Shown piece by piece: positions 7,159 through 13,549 of a stretch of DNA of 13,549 bases (the stretch's first letter is position 1; every line of letters starts with the position of its first letter). The notes beneath the pieces were generated by a model. The model was not told where the DNA came from, did not search any database, and saw only the letters and a program-made list of their open reading frames with translations. Origin of the DNA: Actinomycetota bacterium (lineage in GTDB: Bacteria > Actinomycetota > UBA4738); contig VAYC01000119.1 in the NCBI GenBank assembly GCA_005885025.1, positions 1 through 13,549 on the forward strand. Direction: 5' to 3'. The position numbers and the translations under genes are program-made.

Positions 7159-8658
7159 GTGCGCTCGCTCCGTGCACCCGTCGCCGTCGCCTTGACCATT
7201 CTGGTCGCCACCGGCCCTGCGGCCGGAGCCGCAACCGGTCGGCGGGAGCCGGACAGGTCCGTGTTCGGACCTCGCAACGTGAACGTGAGCCGGCTCACCA
7301 GTAACCAGGCCGAGACCTCGGTCGCCATCAACCCGACCGACCCGGAGAACATCGTGGTCACCTCGAACCTGGCCACCTTCCGAGGACTGCTGGAGGCCTA
7401 CAGCAGCGACGGGGGGGCCACGTGGAAGACCCAAATCATCGCCAACGGAGACGACCTCGGCTTGGCGTGCTGTGACTCGAGCTTGGCCTTCGACTCTTAC
7501 GGGAACCTGTTCCTGACCTACCTGGTCCTCACCGGCTTCCACCTGCCGGTTGCCCTGTCCACTGATGGAGGCCAGGCCTTCCACGTGATCGACACGATCC
7601 TGCCAAAGGGCGGGGCGAAAGGATCGCTTCCCGGGAGGTCGCGGGTCAGCTTTCCCGACCAACCGACCATCGCCACCGGGCCTGGGAGCGTATGGGTCAC
7701 CTACACGGGAGGATCGAGGATCCAGGCGGCGGGCGCTGAGGTGAGGGGATTCGGGCAGGTCGGTCGCTTCACTGAGCCCGAGGTGGCCGTTGGATCGAAC
7801 CGGGGCCATTTCGGCGACATCGCCGTCGGCCCCGACGGGCAGGTGCTCGTCGTCTACCAGGATGCCTCGGGCGAGGGACCCGGGAAGATCTACACGGACC
7901 TCGACCCCGACGGCCTGGGCCCGGCCGGATTCGATCGAGCACGCTTCGCGACTACCACGAACGTCGGCGACTACGACGTCATACCGGCAGCCGCCGAAGT
8001 CACCGTCGACGCCGAGACAGGGCTGGCTTGGGACCGCACCGCAGGCACACACCGGGGTCGCGTCTACCTCTTGTGGACCCAAGAAGCGCCCGACGAAAGC
8101 AACGACCTCGACGTACTCGTTCAGTTCTCCGACGACAGCGGTTTGACCTGGAGCCCGCCGGTTCGGGTCAACGACGACGCCAGCACGAACAGCCAGTTCG
8201 ACCCGAAGATCGCCCTCGATCAGACCACCGGGAACGTGGCCGTCTCCTGGTACGACTGCCGCAACGACCTCGGAACGGGGCTTCCGGGGGACACCAACGG
8301 CGTCCCCAACGACGACGCCATGATCTACGCCTCAGTAAGCGTTGACGGCGGCCACTCCTTTCGTCGGAACATCCGCCTGGCGGCTGCCGTGTCGAACTCG
8401 GCGGATGCCCTGTGGTCATTGGACTTCGGCGACTACGAGGGCCTCGCATTCGAGGCCGGCAGCTTCTATCCGGTGTGGGCTGACCGGCTCGGGTGCGGGT
8501 CGGCCAGCCGACCGGATAGACTCCAGCCCACGTGCCGGTCGGTACCTGGGCCTGTCGCGAGTGATCGCTACCGCGCCGCGGTGCCCCGGCAGGAATCGAA
8601 CCTGGAGACACACGATTTGCAGGGTCGTTGCCTCGTACCTTCCGGGTCGGACCAGTAA
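7159..8658 (+). CDS. Secreted BNR/Asp-box (sialidase-like) beta-propeller protein with a replaced C-terminus
   Basis: From GTG 7159 the product has 499 residues with a clear Sec signal (VRSLRAPVAVALTILVATG, then AGA at 22-24 as cleavage site). Four Asp boxes are visible: SSDGGATW (82-89), STDGGQAF (134-141), SDDSGLTW (324-331) and SVDGGHSF (394-401), marking the blades of a six-bladed sialidase-like propeller. Sialidase activity is not shown; many actinobacterial relatives are plain exported propellers. I prefer 7159 to GTG 7096 because GGAGGG (7150-7155) precedes it and the signal peptide then sits at the N-terminus; the upstream codons belong to a hydrolase relic. The protein looks normal up to GLAFEAGSFYPVWADRLG, but the last 20-30 codons come from an antisense tRNA-like sequence (VPRQESNLETHDLQGRCLV), so the natural C-terminus has been lost. 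Confidence 0.82.
   Translation: MRSLRAPVAVALTILVATGPAAGAATGRREPDRSVFGPRNVNVSRLTSNQAETSVAINPTDPENIVVTSNLATFRGLLEAYSSDGGATWKTQIIANGDDLGLACCDSSLAFDSYGNLFLTYLVLTGFHLPVALSTDGGQAFHVIDTILPKGGAKGSLPGRSRVSFPDQPTIATGPGSVWVTYTGGSRIQAAGAEVRGFGQVGRFTEPEVAVGSNRGHFGDIAVGPDGQVLVVYQDASGEGPGKIYTDLDPDGLGPAGFDRARFATTTNVGDYDVIPAAAEVTVDAETGLAWDRTAGTHRGRVYLLWTQEAPDESNDLDVLVQFSDDSGLTWSPPVRVNDDASTNSQFDPKIALDQTTGNVAVSWYDCRNDLGTGLPGDTNGVPNDDAMIYASVSVDGGHSFRRNIRLAAAVSNSADALWSLDFGDYEGLAFEAGSFYPVWADRLGCGSASRPDRLQPTCRSVPGPVASDRYRAAVPRQESNLETHDLQGRCLVPSGSDQ
8580..8653 (-). other. Degenerate tRNA-Cys-like sequence (left of csoR)
   Basis: Read on the minus strand, it has CGAGGCAACG, then a CTGCAAA anticodon-like loop (GCA, Cys), CGTGTG, a T arm GGTTCGATTCC and an end GGGGCACC. 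This follows tRNA-Cys in order, but the anticodon stem does not pair, the T stem has a mismatch at its base, the acceptor pairing is poor and the 5' part is about five bases short. It is therefore not a working tRNA. It aligns with the sequence at 11257-11342 over its whole length (both share GGTCCGACCCGG at one end), apart from about 12 extra bases there. Both copies lie in the same orientation and bracket csoR-copB. Confidence 0.6.
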
Positions 8659-8730
8659 ATTCAGCAGGTCATGCTGCGCCGAGCTTCGCGGCCATGAGCG
8701 CCTAAGTAACCCTTGACCAGCCCCTCTACT

Positions 8731-8760
8731 TTGACGGCCAATACCCTACGGGGGTAGCGT
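8731..8760 (+). promoter_or_regulatory. csoR-copB promoter with CsoR-type operator
   Basis: -35 TTGACG (8731-8736) and -10 TAGCGT (8755-8760) are 18 bases apart. Between them, overlapping the -10, is the inverted repeat TACCC-TACGG-GGGTA (8742-8756), the G/C-tract palindrome typical of CsoR operators. Binding of apo-CsoR here would block RNA polymerase, and Cu(I) would release it. Confidence 0.7.
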
Positions 8761-8794
8761 AGGAGAAAAAAGCGGCAAAGCGGAGGAGGCCAGT

Positions 8795-9073
8795 GTGCGC
8801 GGTTACTACGAAAACAAGACAGACATCCTTGGGCGGCTTCGCAAGATCGAGGGCCAGCTTCGAGGTCTGCAGCGTCTGGTGGAGGAGGACACGTACTGCA
8901 TCGACATCATGACGCAGATTTCCGCTGCCCAGTCGGGGTTGCGCAAGGTGGCCGTTCGGCTCCTCGATGACCACATCCATCACTGCGTCGCCGAAAGCAT
9001 CTCCAGTGGAGACGACGCCGGCACCAAGATCAGCGAGGCCACGGCAGCCGTAGAGCGACTGCTCAAGGCCTAA
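8795..9073 (+). CDS. csoR: CsoR copper-sensing transcriptional repressor
   Basis: The 92-residue all-helical protein belongs to the CsoR/RcnR family and has the Cu(I) ligand set Cys35, His60, Cys64 (TYC...DDHIHHC), equivalent to C36-H61-C65 of Mycobacterium tuberculosis CsoR. The family pattern RLRKIEGQLRGLQRLVEED is at 14-32. In the apo form it binds DNA; Cu(I) binding causes release and de-represses copper efflux genes. GTG 8795 is chosen because GGAGGAGG (8782-8789) lies 5 bases upstream and the family's usual length is then met. The operator 40-50 bases upstream suggests autoregulation. It is followed after 17 bases by copB, so the two form an operon. Confidence 0.95.
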   Translation: MRGYYENKTDILGRLRKIEGQLRGLQRLVEEDTYCIDIMTQISAAQSGLRKVAVRLLDDHIHHCVAESISSGDDAGTKISEATAAVERLLKA

Positions 9074-9090
9074 GGGGGCTGGGGGGTCCG

Positions 9091-11217
9091 ATGACGATCA
9101 AACCGCGAAACCACCTCGAACACGGCGCCATGCACGGCCGCGGGCCGAGCGACCATCCCGAGCACACAGGCCACGGCGGGCACGGCGGGCACGGCGATCA
9201 TGCGGCGATGTTCCGCGACCGCCTCTGGTGGACGCTGGCGCTGGCCGTCCCAGTGGTGGTCTACAGCGAGATGTTCCAGCGACTACTCGGGTACGCGGCG
9301 CCGAGGTTCCCAGGCAGCGGTTGGGTGTCCCCGATCCTAGGCACGGCCATCTTCTTCTACGGCGGCTGGCCCTTCCTGAGCGGTGCAGTCAGTGAGCTGC
9401 GCCGCCGACAGCCGGGCATGATGCTATTGATCGGCCTGGCAATCACCGTGGCCTTCATCGCCAGCTGGGCCACCAAGCTGGGCACGGTCGACCTGGACTT
9501 CTGGTGGGAGCTGGCAGCCCTGATCGCGGTCATGCTGCTCGGCCACTGGCTCGAGATGCGGGCCGTGGGCCAGGCGAGCGGCGCGCTGGAAGCTCTGGCC
9601 GCCCTCCTGCCCGACCAAGCCGAACGGGTCACCGAACAGGGCCTCGAGACGGTCTCGCTCGGTGAGCTCCGTTTGGGCGACATCGTTCTCGTTCGGCCGG
9701 GAGCCCGCGTGCCCGCCGATGGCGAGATCATGGAGGGCTCGGCGGAGCTCGACGAGTCGATGGTCACCGGCGAGTCCCGACCGGTTCCGAAATCGGTGGG
9801 CGACCGGGTCGTGGCCGGGACGGTGGCCACAGACTCGGCCATCCGGGTCAGAGTGACCGCCGTCGGCGAGGACACCGCCCTTGCTGGTATCCGCCGGTTG
9901 GTGGAGGAGGCCCAGCAGTCCCGGTCACGAGCTCAGGCGCTCGCAGACCGGGCGGCCGCGATCCTCTTCTACGTAGCCACCAGCACTGGCATCATCACCT
10001 ACATTGTGTGGTCGCTGCTCGGCGACCAAAGGGACGCTATCGAGCGAACGGTCACTGTCCTGGTCATCGCCTGCCCCCATGCCCTGGGGCTGGCCATTCC
10101 CCTGGTGATCTCGATCTCGACCTCCCTGGCCGCTCGCAGCGGCATCTTGGTCAAGGACCGGCTGGCGCTGGAGCGGATGCGACTAGTCGACGTGGTGGTG
10201 TTCGACAAGACCGGCACACTTACAACGGGGAAGCCGTCGGTCATGGATTTGGTCGCCATCGACGGAGACCGAGACGCGGTCCTCCGCTTGGCCGCCGCAG
10301 TCGAGGCCGATAGCGAACACCCGCTGGCTAAAGCGATCGTGACTGCCGCTCAGAACCTCCGTCCGATCCTACTGGCTAAGGATTTCCGGTCCCTTACCGG
10401 ACGCGGGGTCGAGGCCAACGTTGACGGCGGTCGCGTGGCGGTCGCTGGGCCCTCCCTTCTTCGAGAGCGGTCGCTTCAGGTGCCAGCGGACCTGGTGGCA
10501 TCGGTCAAGGAGTGGCAGGGAAGGGGCGCCACCGTCCTCTACGTGCTCGAGGATGACCAGGTCGTAGGGGCTTTGGCGCTGGCAGACGAGATCCGGCCCG
10601 AATCCAGGCAAGCCGTCCAGGAGCTTCAGAAGCTAGGGATCGAGGTCGCGATGATCACGGGCGACGCCCGCGAAGTGGCCGAGGCGGTCGCTTCAGCACT
10701 GGGGATCGACCAGGTCTTCGCCGAGGTGCTCCCGGAAAACAAGGACCAAGCCGTGGCGGACCTCCAAAGCCGCGGCAAGCGTGTGGCAATGGTCGGGGAC
10801 GGCGTCAACGACGCTCCGGCCCTTGCTCGTGCCGACGTCGGGATAGCCATCGGTGCCGGCACGGACGTGGCCATCGAATCTGCCGGCGTCGTCCTTGTCT
10901 CGGACGACCCCCGGGCTGTGATTGACGTCATCCGGCTCTCCCAAGCCAGCTACCGCAAGATGATCCAGAACCTGGCGTGGGCTACTGGCTACAACCTGTT
11001 CGCGCTCCCCCTTGCAGCCGGGGTTCTGGCATGGGCCGGGGTCACGCTTGCTCCCGCTGTCGGAGCAATCTTGATGAGTATCTCAACCATCGTGGTCGCT
11101 CTTAACGCACAGCTCCTTCGCCGCCTGCATCTTGGCTTCGAGCAGGCCGAGACGCTGGGCAGGGAGAGTTCCCTCTATTCCGTGAGCCCGGCGATCTCGA
11201 GCAACGCCAGGAAGTGA
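9091..11217 (+). CDS. copB: CopB-type copper-translocating P-type ATPase
   Basis: The 708-residue P1B ATPase exports copper across the cytoplasmic membrane. The N-terminus lacks HMA domains and is His/Gly-rich (H22...HPEHTGHGGHGGHGDHA, to 38), as in the CPH class (P1B-3, CopB, Cu(II)/Cu(I)/Ag(I)). Key sites: actuator TGES (226-229), translocation motif CPH (328-330) in ACPHALGLAIPLV, phosphorylated Asp372 in DKTGT, HP (410-411) in the N domain, TGD (523-525), GDGVND (569-574), YN (634-635) and MSIST (662-666). Eight transmembrane segments are expected from the hydrophobic blocks at 46-62, 80-98, 108-126, 138-156, 288-306, 320-340, 630-650 and 655-675. The length is normal for the class. ATG 9091 follows a G-rich site (GGGGG near 9076-9085). 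Copper-dependent co-expression with csoR is likely. Confidence 0.95.
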   Translation: MTIKPRNHLEHGAMHGRGPSDHPEHTGHGGHGGHGDHAAMFRDRLWWTLALAVPVVVYSEMFQRLLGYAAPRFPGSGWVSPILGTAIFFYGGWPFLSGAVSELRRRQPGMMLLIGLAITVAFIASWATKLGTVDLDFWWELAALIAVMLLGHWLEMRAVGQASGALEALAALLPDQAERVTEQGLETVSLGELRLGDIVLVRPGARVPADGEIMEGSAELDESMVTGESRPVPKSVGDRVVAGTVATDSAIRVRVTAVGEDTALAGIRRLVEEAQQSRSRAQALADRAAAILFYVATSTGIITYIVWSLLGDQRDAIERTVTVLVIACPHALGLAIPLVISISTSLAARSGILVKDRLALERMRLVDVVVFDKTGTLTTGKPSVMDLVAIDGDRDAVLRLAAAVEADSEHPLAKAIVTAAQNLRPILLAKDFRSLTGRGVEANVDGGRVAVAGPSLLRERSLQVPADLVASVKEWQGRGATVLYVLEDDQVVGALALADEIRPESRQAVQELQKLGIEVAMITGDAREVAEAVASALGIDQVFAEVLPENKDQAVADLQSRGKRVAMVGDGVNDAPALARADVGIAIGAGTDVAIESAGVVLVSDDPRAVIDVIRLSQASYRKMIQNLAWATGYNLFALPLAAGVLAWAGVTLAPAVGAILMSISTIVVALNAQLLRRLHLGFEQAETLGRESSLYSVSPAISSNARK

Positions 11218-11256
11218 TCGGAGCCGAGGCGCTGGAGCGCACAGGACAACTTTCTT

Positions 11257-11342
11257 GGTGCCCCCCCAGGAATCGAACCTGCCACACACGGCTTAGGAAG
11301 CTGTTTGCCAGACCGTTGCTTCGCACCTTCCCGGGTCGGACC
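11257..11342 (-). other. tRNA-Arg(CCT)-like sequence, probable attachment-site scar
   Basis: On the minus strand the 3' part fits a tRNA: an ACAGC/GCCGT anticodon stem (4 of 5 pairs), loop TTCCTAA (anticodon CCT, with U33 and A37), a five-base variable region, T arm GCAGG-TTCGATT-CCTGG and an end GGGGGGCACC. The 5' part (GGTCCGACCCGGGAAGGT...) does not pair with the acceptor strand and is about seven bases too long before the anticodon, so a normal cloverleaf is not formed. The 20-bp direct repeat (11303-11322) lies in this 5' part. It could be a 3'-tRNA attachment site or an unusual phage-type tRNA; I favour the former. Confidence 0.55.
11303..11322 (+). repeat. Right copy of the 20-bp direct repeat
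   Basis: Identical to 4559-4578 and in the same orientation. It lies 85 bases after the copB stop, inside the tRNA-like sequence. The related element at 8580-8653 has only a diverged version (TTTGCAGGGTCGTTGCCTC). Confidence 0.7.
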
Positions 11343-11376
11343 GGTGCTGGCCGTGTTCCGGCTAGTGGTTCCCGCG

Positions 11377-11403
11377 TAAGATTCCTTGAACCGTCGTTCA
11401 AGG
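11377..11403 (+). promoter_or_regulatory. Putative operator and -10 of the thiolase operon
   Basis: CCTTGAAC-CGTC-GTTCAAGG (11384-11403) is a perfect palindrome with 8-bp arms, ending 25 bases before the thiolase start. A -10-like TAAGAT (11377-11382) precedes it, so the transcript would start inside the palindrome. The TTGAAC...GTTCAA arms are like those bound by TetR-family regulators of lipid catabolism (KstR sites have AAC-N2-GTT; here the spacer is N4). No regulator gene is in the window. No good -35 is seen. Confidence 0.45.
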
Positions 11404-11428
11404 TGCTGGCTGATCGAGGGGGCGCTGC

Positions 11429-12583
11429 ATGGGGTGGGGCGGGGAGATCGCGATCGCTGGCGTATACGAGTCCCCCCGGCGGAAAGCCCCCGGCGTGCAT
11501 CCCTTCCAGATCCAGGCTGAATGCGTGCAGGGTGCCCTTCAGGACGCCGGCCTGTCGCTGAGCGACGTCGACGGGTTCTGTTCATCGGCGAGCTCTCCTG
11601 GTGAAGGCGCCGGGTGGATGGACGTCTGCGAGGTGGCCGAATACCTCGGAATCGAGCCGACCTTCGTCGACGGGACCGATACTGGTGGAGCCGCGCCCAT
11701 CGCGCAGGCCGGCCACGCCGCGACGGCCATCGCGGGCGGACTGGCCGACGTGGTCGTTGTGAGCTACGCGGGTTGTTCGTATTCCGGCGGTGCGGACTTC
11801 GACTCGCTGCCCTCGACGTGGGGGCCGTGGGCATACGAGGCGCCTTACGGCTTTACCACTGTCGCCACGTATGCCCTCGCGGCGCAGCGCCACATGCACG
11901 AGTTCGGCACTACGCCCGAGCACCTCGCTGCGATCGCCGTGCAGTGCCGGTCGAACGCTGTCTCCAACCCCCACGCACGCTTCCGGGATCCAATGACCGT
12001 GGAAGATGTCCTGGCCTCCCCGATGATCGCGGCGCCGCTGCGTCGGAACGACTGCTGCGTGGTGACCGACTCGGGCGGCGCCATCGTCCTGGTCGGAAAG
12101 GATCGGGCCGCCGATGCTCGGACCGCGCCCGTGTGGCTGCTCGGCTTCGGCGAAGCGGTGGGGGCCATGCGGACGAGCCAGATGCGCTCGTTCACCGAGA
12201 CGCCCGGCGCGGCATCCGGGCGGCGGGCGTTCGCCATGGCCGGCGTCGCGCCGGGCGACATCGATTGCGCGCAGCTCTACGACAGCTTCACGATCACCGT
12301 CCTGCTCGCTCTCGAGGATCTCGGTTTCTGTTCGAAGGGCGAGGGAGGCCCGTTCGTCGAGAGCGGCGCCATCGCGCCCAGTGGATCCCTGCCCATCAAC
12401 ACCGATGGGGGCGGGCTGTCATCGAACCATCCCGGGCGGCGAGGGGTGTTCACGCTGATCGAATCGGTGAGGCAACTGCGCGGGCAGAGTCCGGGTGTCC
12501 AGCTTCGGGGGCCGAGCGTCGGTCTGGCGCACGGGTGTGGCGGTCAGCTCTCGGCAACGGCAACCATGATCCTCGGGGCGTGA
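11429..12583 (+). CDS. SCP2-type thiolase fold protein lacking the nucleophile Cys (Ltp2-like aldolase candidate)
   Basis: The 384-residue protein has the thiolase fold of the SCP-x/lipid-transfer class: MGWGGEIAIAGVYESP start, DVDGFCSSAS (46-55), GGLADVVVVSYAG (103-115), HMHEFGTTPEHLAAIAVQCR (155-174), DSGGAIVL (214-221), QLYDSFTI (282-289), SSNHPGRRG (331-339) and LAHGCGGQ (367-374). Where true thiolases have the acylated Cys in NNC(S/G)xG, this one has VDGTDTGGAAP (80-90), with no Cys. That is also the state of Ltp2-type aldolases, which cleave the sterol side-chain CoA ester by retro-aldol reaction and work with a DUF35 partner; Tyr284 is a candidate catalytic residue by analogy. The DUF35 gene follows directly, which supports the idea. 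ATG 11429 has GAGGGGG (11416-11422) 6 bases upstream. The protein is cytoplasmic; the substrate is unknown. Confidence 0.85.
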   Translation: MGWGGEIAIAGVYESPRRKAPGVHPFQIQAECVQGALQDAGLSLSDVDGFCSSASSPGEGAGWMDVCEVAEYLGIEPTFVDGTDTGGAAPIAQAGHAATAIAGGLADVVVVSYAGCSYSGGADFDSLPSTWGPWAYEAPYGFTTVATYALAAQRHMHEFGTTPEHLAAIAVQCRSNAVSNPHARFRDPMTVEDVLASPMIAAPLRRNDCCVVTDSGGAIVLVGKDRAADARTAPVWLLGFGEAVGAMRTSQMRSFTETPGAASGRRAFAMAGVAPGDIDCAQLYDSFTITVLLALEDLGFCSKGEGGPFVESGAIAPSGSLPINTDGGGLSSNHPGRRGVFTLIESVRQLRGQSPGVQLRGPSVGLAHGCGGQLSATATMILGA

Positions 12584-12590
12584 TGCCTCG

Positions 12591-12992
12591 ATGGTGAAAC
12601 CGCTCCCAGTTCTCGACGACCTGAGCCGGCCCTACTGGGAAGCAGCGCGCAAAGGCACCCTGCTCCTCCAACGATGCGCGACCTGCGGCAGGCACCAGTT
12701 CTACCCCCGGCCCTTCTGTCTCTCCTGCGCGGGTTCGGACCTCGAATGGGTGGAGGCGACGGGATCTGGCACCCTCCATACCTTCGCGGTCGTCCACCGC
12801 ACCGCGGACCCGGCCTTCGCGGACGACGTGCCCTACGTCTTCGCCGTGGTCGAGCTGTCGGAGGGCCCGCGTCTGACGGTAAACGTCGTGGACACGCCGT
12901 CGGAAAGCCTGCGCTGCGACATGCGGATCCGGATCATCTTCGCCGACGTCGGCGACGACGCGGCCATTCCGAACGCGCGCGGGGACGCCTGA
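12591..12992 (+). CDS. DUF35 (OB-fold with zinc ribbon) acyl-CoA-associated protein
   Basis: The 133-residue protein starts with a helical region including PYWEAARKGTLLLQRC and a rubredoxin-like zinc ribbon C29-x2-C32...C43-x2-C46 (CATCGRHQFYPRPFCLSC), followed by an OB-fold with GSGTLHTFAVVHR (58-70), PYVFAVVEL (81-89) and a short tail. DUF35 proteins bind acyl-CoA and form complexes with thiolase-like or hydratase partners, as with Ltp2-ChsH2 in steroid catabolism or the acetoacetyl-CoA thiolase/HMG-CoA synthase complex. It begins 7 bases after the thiolase stop and its TGA overlaps the next ATG (TGATG, 12990-12994), so translation is coupled. The most probable role is a subunit of the thiolase-like enzyme. 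Confidence 0.9.
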   Translation: MVKPLPVLDDLSRPYWEAARKGTLLLQRCATCGRHQFYPRPFCLSCAGSDLEWVEATGSGTLHTFAVVHRTADPAFADDVPYVFAVVELSEGPRLTVNVVDTPSESLRCDMRIRIIFADVGDDAAIPNARGDA

Positions 12993-13474
12993 TGGAGCCG
13001 ATGTACCTCGAGGATCTCCCGGCCGGACTCCACGTGACGACGGCACGAAGGACCCTGACCGAGAGCGACATCATGACCTTCGCCGGCGTCTCGGGGGACT
13101 TCAACCCGCTCCACACCGACGAGGACTTCGTGAAGGAGCACACGCCGTTTCGAGGCCGAATCGCGCACGGCCTCTTGGTGCTGGCGATGTCGAGCGGATT
13201 GCAGAGCGAGCTCGACCGCGTTCAGAGCGTCGCCTACCTGGAAGTTCGCCGGGAGTTCGTGGCGCCGACCTACCCCGGAGACACGATCCATGCTCGATGG
13301 ACCGTGGAGGAGTCTCGCCCATCCACGTCTCGCCCCGGAACGGGTGTGGTTCGGCTGCGCGTCGAGGTGGTCAACCAAGCCGGCGAGGTGGTCCAGCGTG
13401 GCACCGACCTCTGGCTGGTGGCAGCACGGCCGACGACGCCTCCCGACGGTCGGCACGCTCGAAGGGAGGGCTGA
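12992..13474 (+). CDS. MaoC-like (hot-dog) enoyl-CoA hydratase
   Basis: This is a 160-residue single hot-dog protein with the hydratase-2 motif: Asp36 and His41 in FAGVSGDFNPLHTDEDF, and AHGLLVLAMSSGL (58-70). It would add water to a trans-2-enoyl-CoA (R-specific) or belong to the ChsH-like MaoC class; such proteins usually act as homo- or heterodimers and here only one is encoded. The ATG at 12992 overlaps the DUF35 stop by one base. Its stop overlaps the SDR start in the same way (CTGATG, 13471-13476). A C-terminal tail (ARPTTPPDGRHARREG) is extra and looks disordered. Together with thiolase, DUF35 and SDR it would complete a beta-oxidation-like or side-chain cleavage sequence. Confidence 0.88.
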   Translation: MEPMYLEDLPAGLHVTTARRTLTESDIMTFAGVSGDFNPLHTDEDFVKEHTPFRGRIAHGLLVLAMSSGLQSELDRVQSVAYLEVRREFVAPTYPGDTIHARWTVEESRPSTSRPGTGVVRLRVEVVNQAGEVVQRGTDLWLVAARPTTPPDGRHARREG

Positions 13475-13549
13475 TGCGGGGACTGGACGGGAAGGTCGCG
13501 GTGGTCACGGGGGCCGGGGGCGGGATCGGCTCGGCGGTCTCGCGCCGGT
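13474..13549 (+). CDS. Short-chain dehydrogenase/reductase, 5' end only
   Basis: Only 25 codons are present. They read MRGLDGKVAVVTGAGGGIGS then AVSRR, the NAD(P)-binding TGxxxGIG start of a classical SDR. GGGAGGG (13464-13470) serves as ribosome site, and ATG 13474 overlaps the MaoC stop. It is probably the 3-hydroxyacyl-CoA or hydroxysteroid dehydrogenase step of this operon. The gene is cut by the window edge. Confidence 0.85.
   Translation, partial: MRGLDGKVAVVTGAGGGIGSAVSRR

Noticed and set aside
7012..8082. 356-codon minus-strand frame under the BNR gene
   Set aside because: Low-complexity Arg/Gly/Val content and no ribosome site; the plus strand has signal peptide and Asp boxes.
11257..11342. 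A normal tRNA-Arg gene
   Set aside because: The 3' part fits, but no matching 5' acceptor strand is found at the right distance and the T stem has a mismatch, so I list it only as tRNA-like.
12450..13046. 198-codon minus-strand frame under the thiolase end and DUF35
   Set aside because: Both plus-strand genes have strong motifs and coupled starts; this frame is a shadow.
1..13549. CRISPR array, rRNA, insertion sequence or transposase/integrase gene
   Set aside because: No spaced repeat series, no rRNA-like segment, and no reading frame with integrase or transposase motifs is present.

Overview
The window is GC-rich (roughly two thirds G+C by eye) with GTG/TTG starts and GGAGG-type ribosome sites. 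Gene families common in Actinomycetota are present: WDGTSW/VSC repeat proteins, DUF2255, a CsoR with its CopB ATPase, and an Ltp2-like thiolase with DUF35. It most likely comes from an uncultured actinobacterium. No ribosomal or single-copy marker gene is present, so finer placement is not possible.

Layout. (1) 1-998: the 3' end of a secreted-type repeat protein (frameshifted), then a DUF2255 protein. (2) 999-4435: a DyP peroxidase, an alpha/beta hydrolase and a divergent MOSC protein. The gaps between them hold debris of minus-strand genes: the C-terminal end of a CPA2 (KefB-like) antiporter at 1050-1264 and a 32-codon FtsH C-terminal fragment at 2291-2386. (3) 4559-11342: a copper block with a multicopper oxidase carrying an internal heavy-metal-binding domain (one frameshift), a small doubtful ORF, a four-helix membrane protein, a secreted BNR/Asp-box protein, then csoR-copB behind a promoter with a CsoR-type operator between -35 and -10. 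(4) 11384-13549: a compact operon of thiolase, DUF35, MaoC and SDR genes with stop/start overlaps, preceded by a perfect 8+4+8 palindrome. It looks like a CoA-thioester (sterol side chain or related) catabolic module.

The most interesting structure is at the edges of the copper block. An exact 20-bp direct repeat lies just upstream of the oxidase (4559-4578) and just downstream of copB (11303-11322). The downstream copy sits inside a tRNA-like sequence (11257-11342, minus strand) whose 3' part looks like tRNA-Arg(CCT). A related, more degenerate tRNA-Cys-like sequence (8580-8653) lies immediately before csoR and overwrites the C-terminus of the BNR gene. Together these look like attachment-site scars of a mobile copper-resistance segment, perhaps assembled in two steps. 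No integrase is in the window, so this remains inference.

Four separate reading frames (near 450, 1216, 5590 and 7050) are each restored by adding one base. Either the assembly suffers from single-base deletions, or this is a region of real gene decay.
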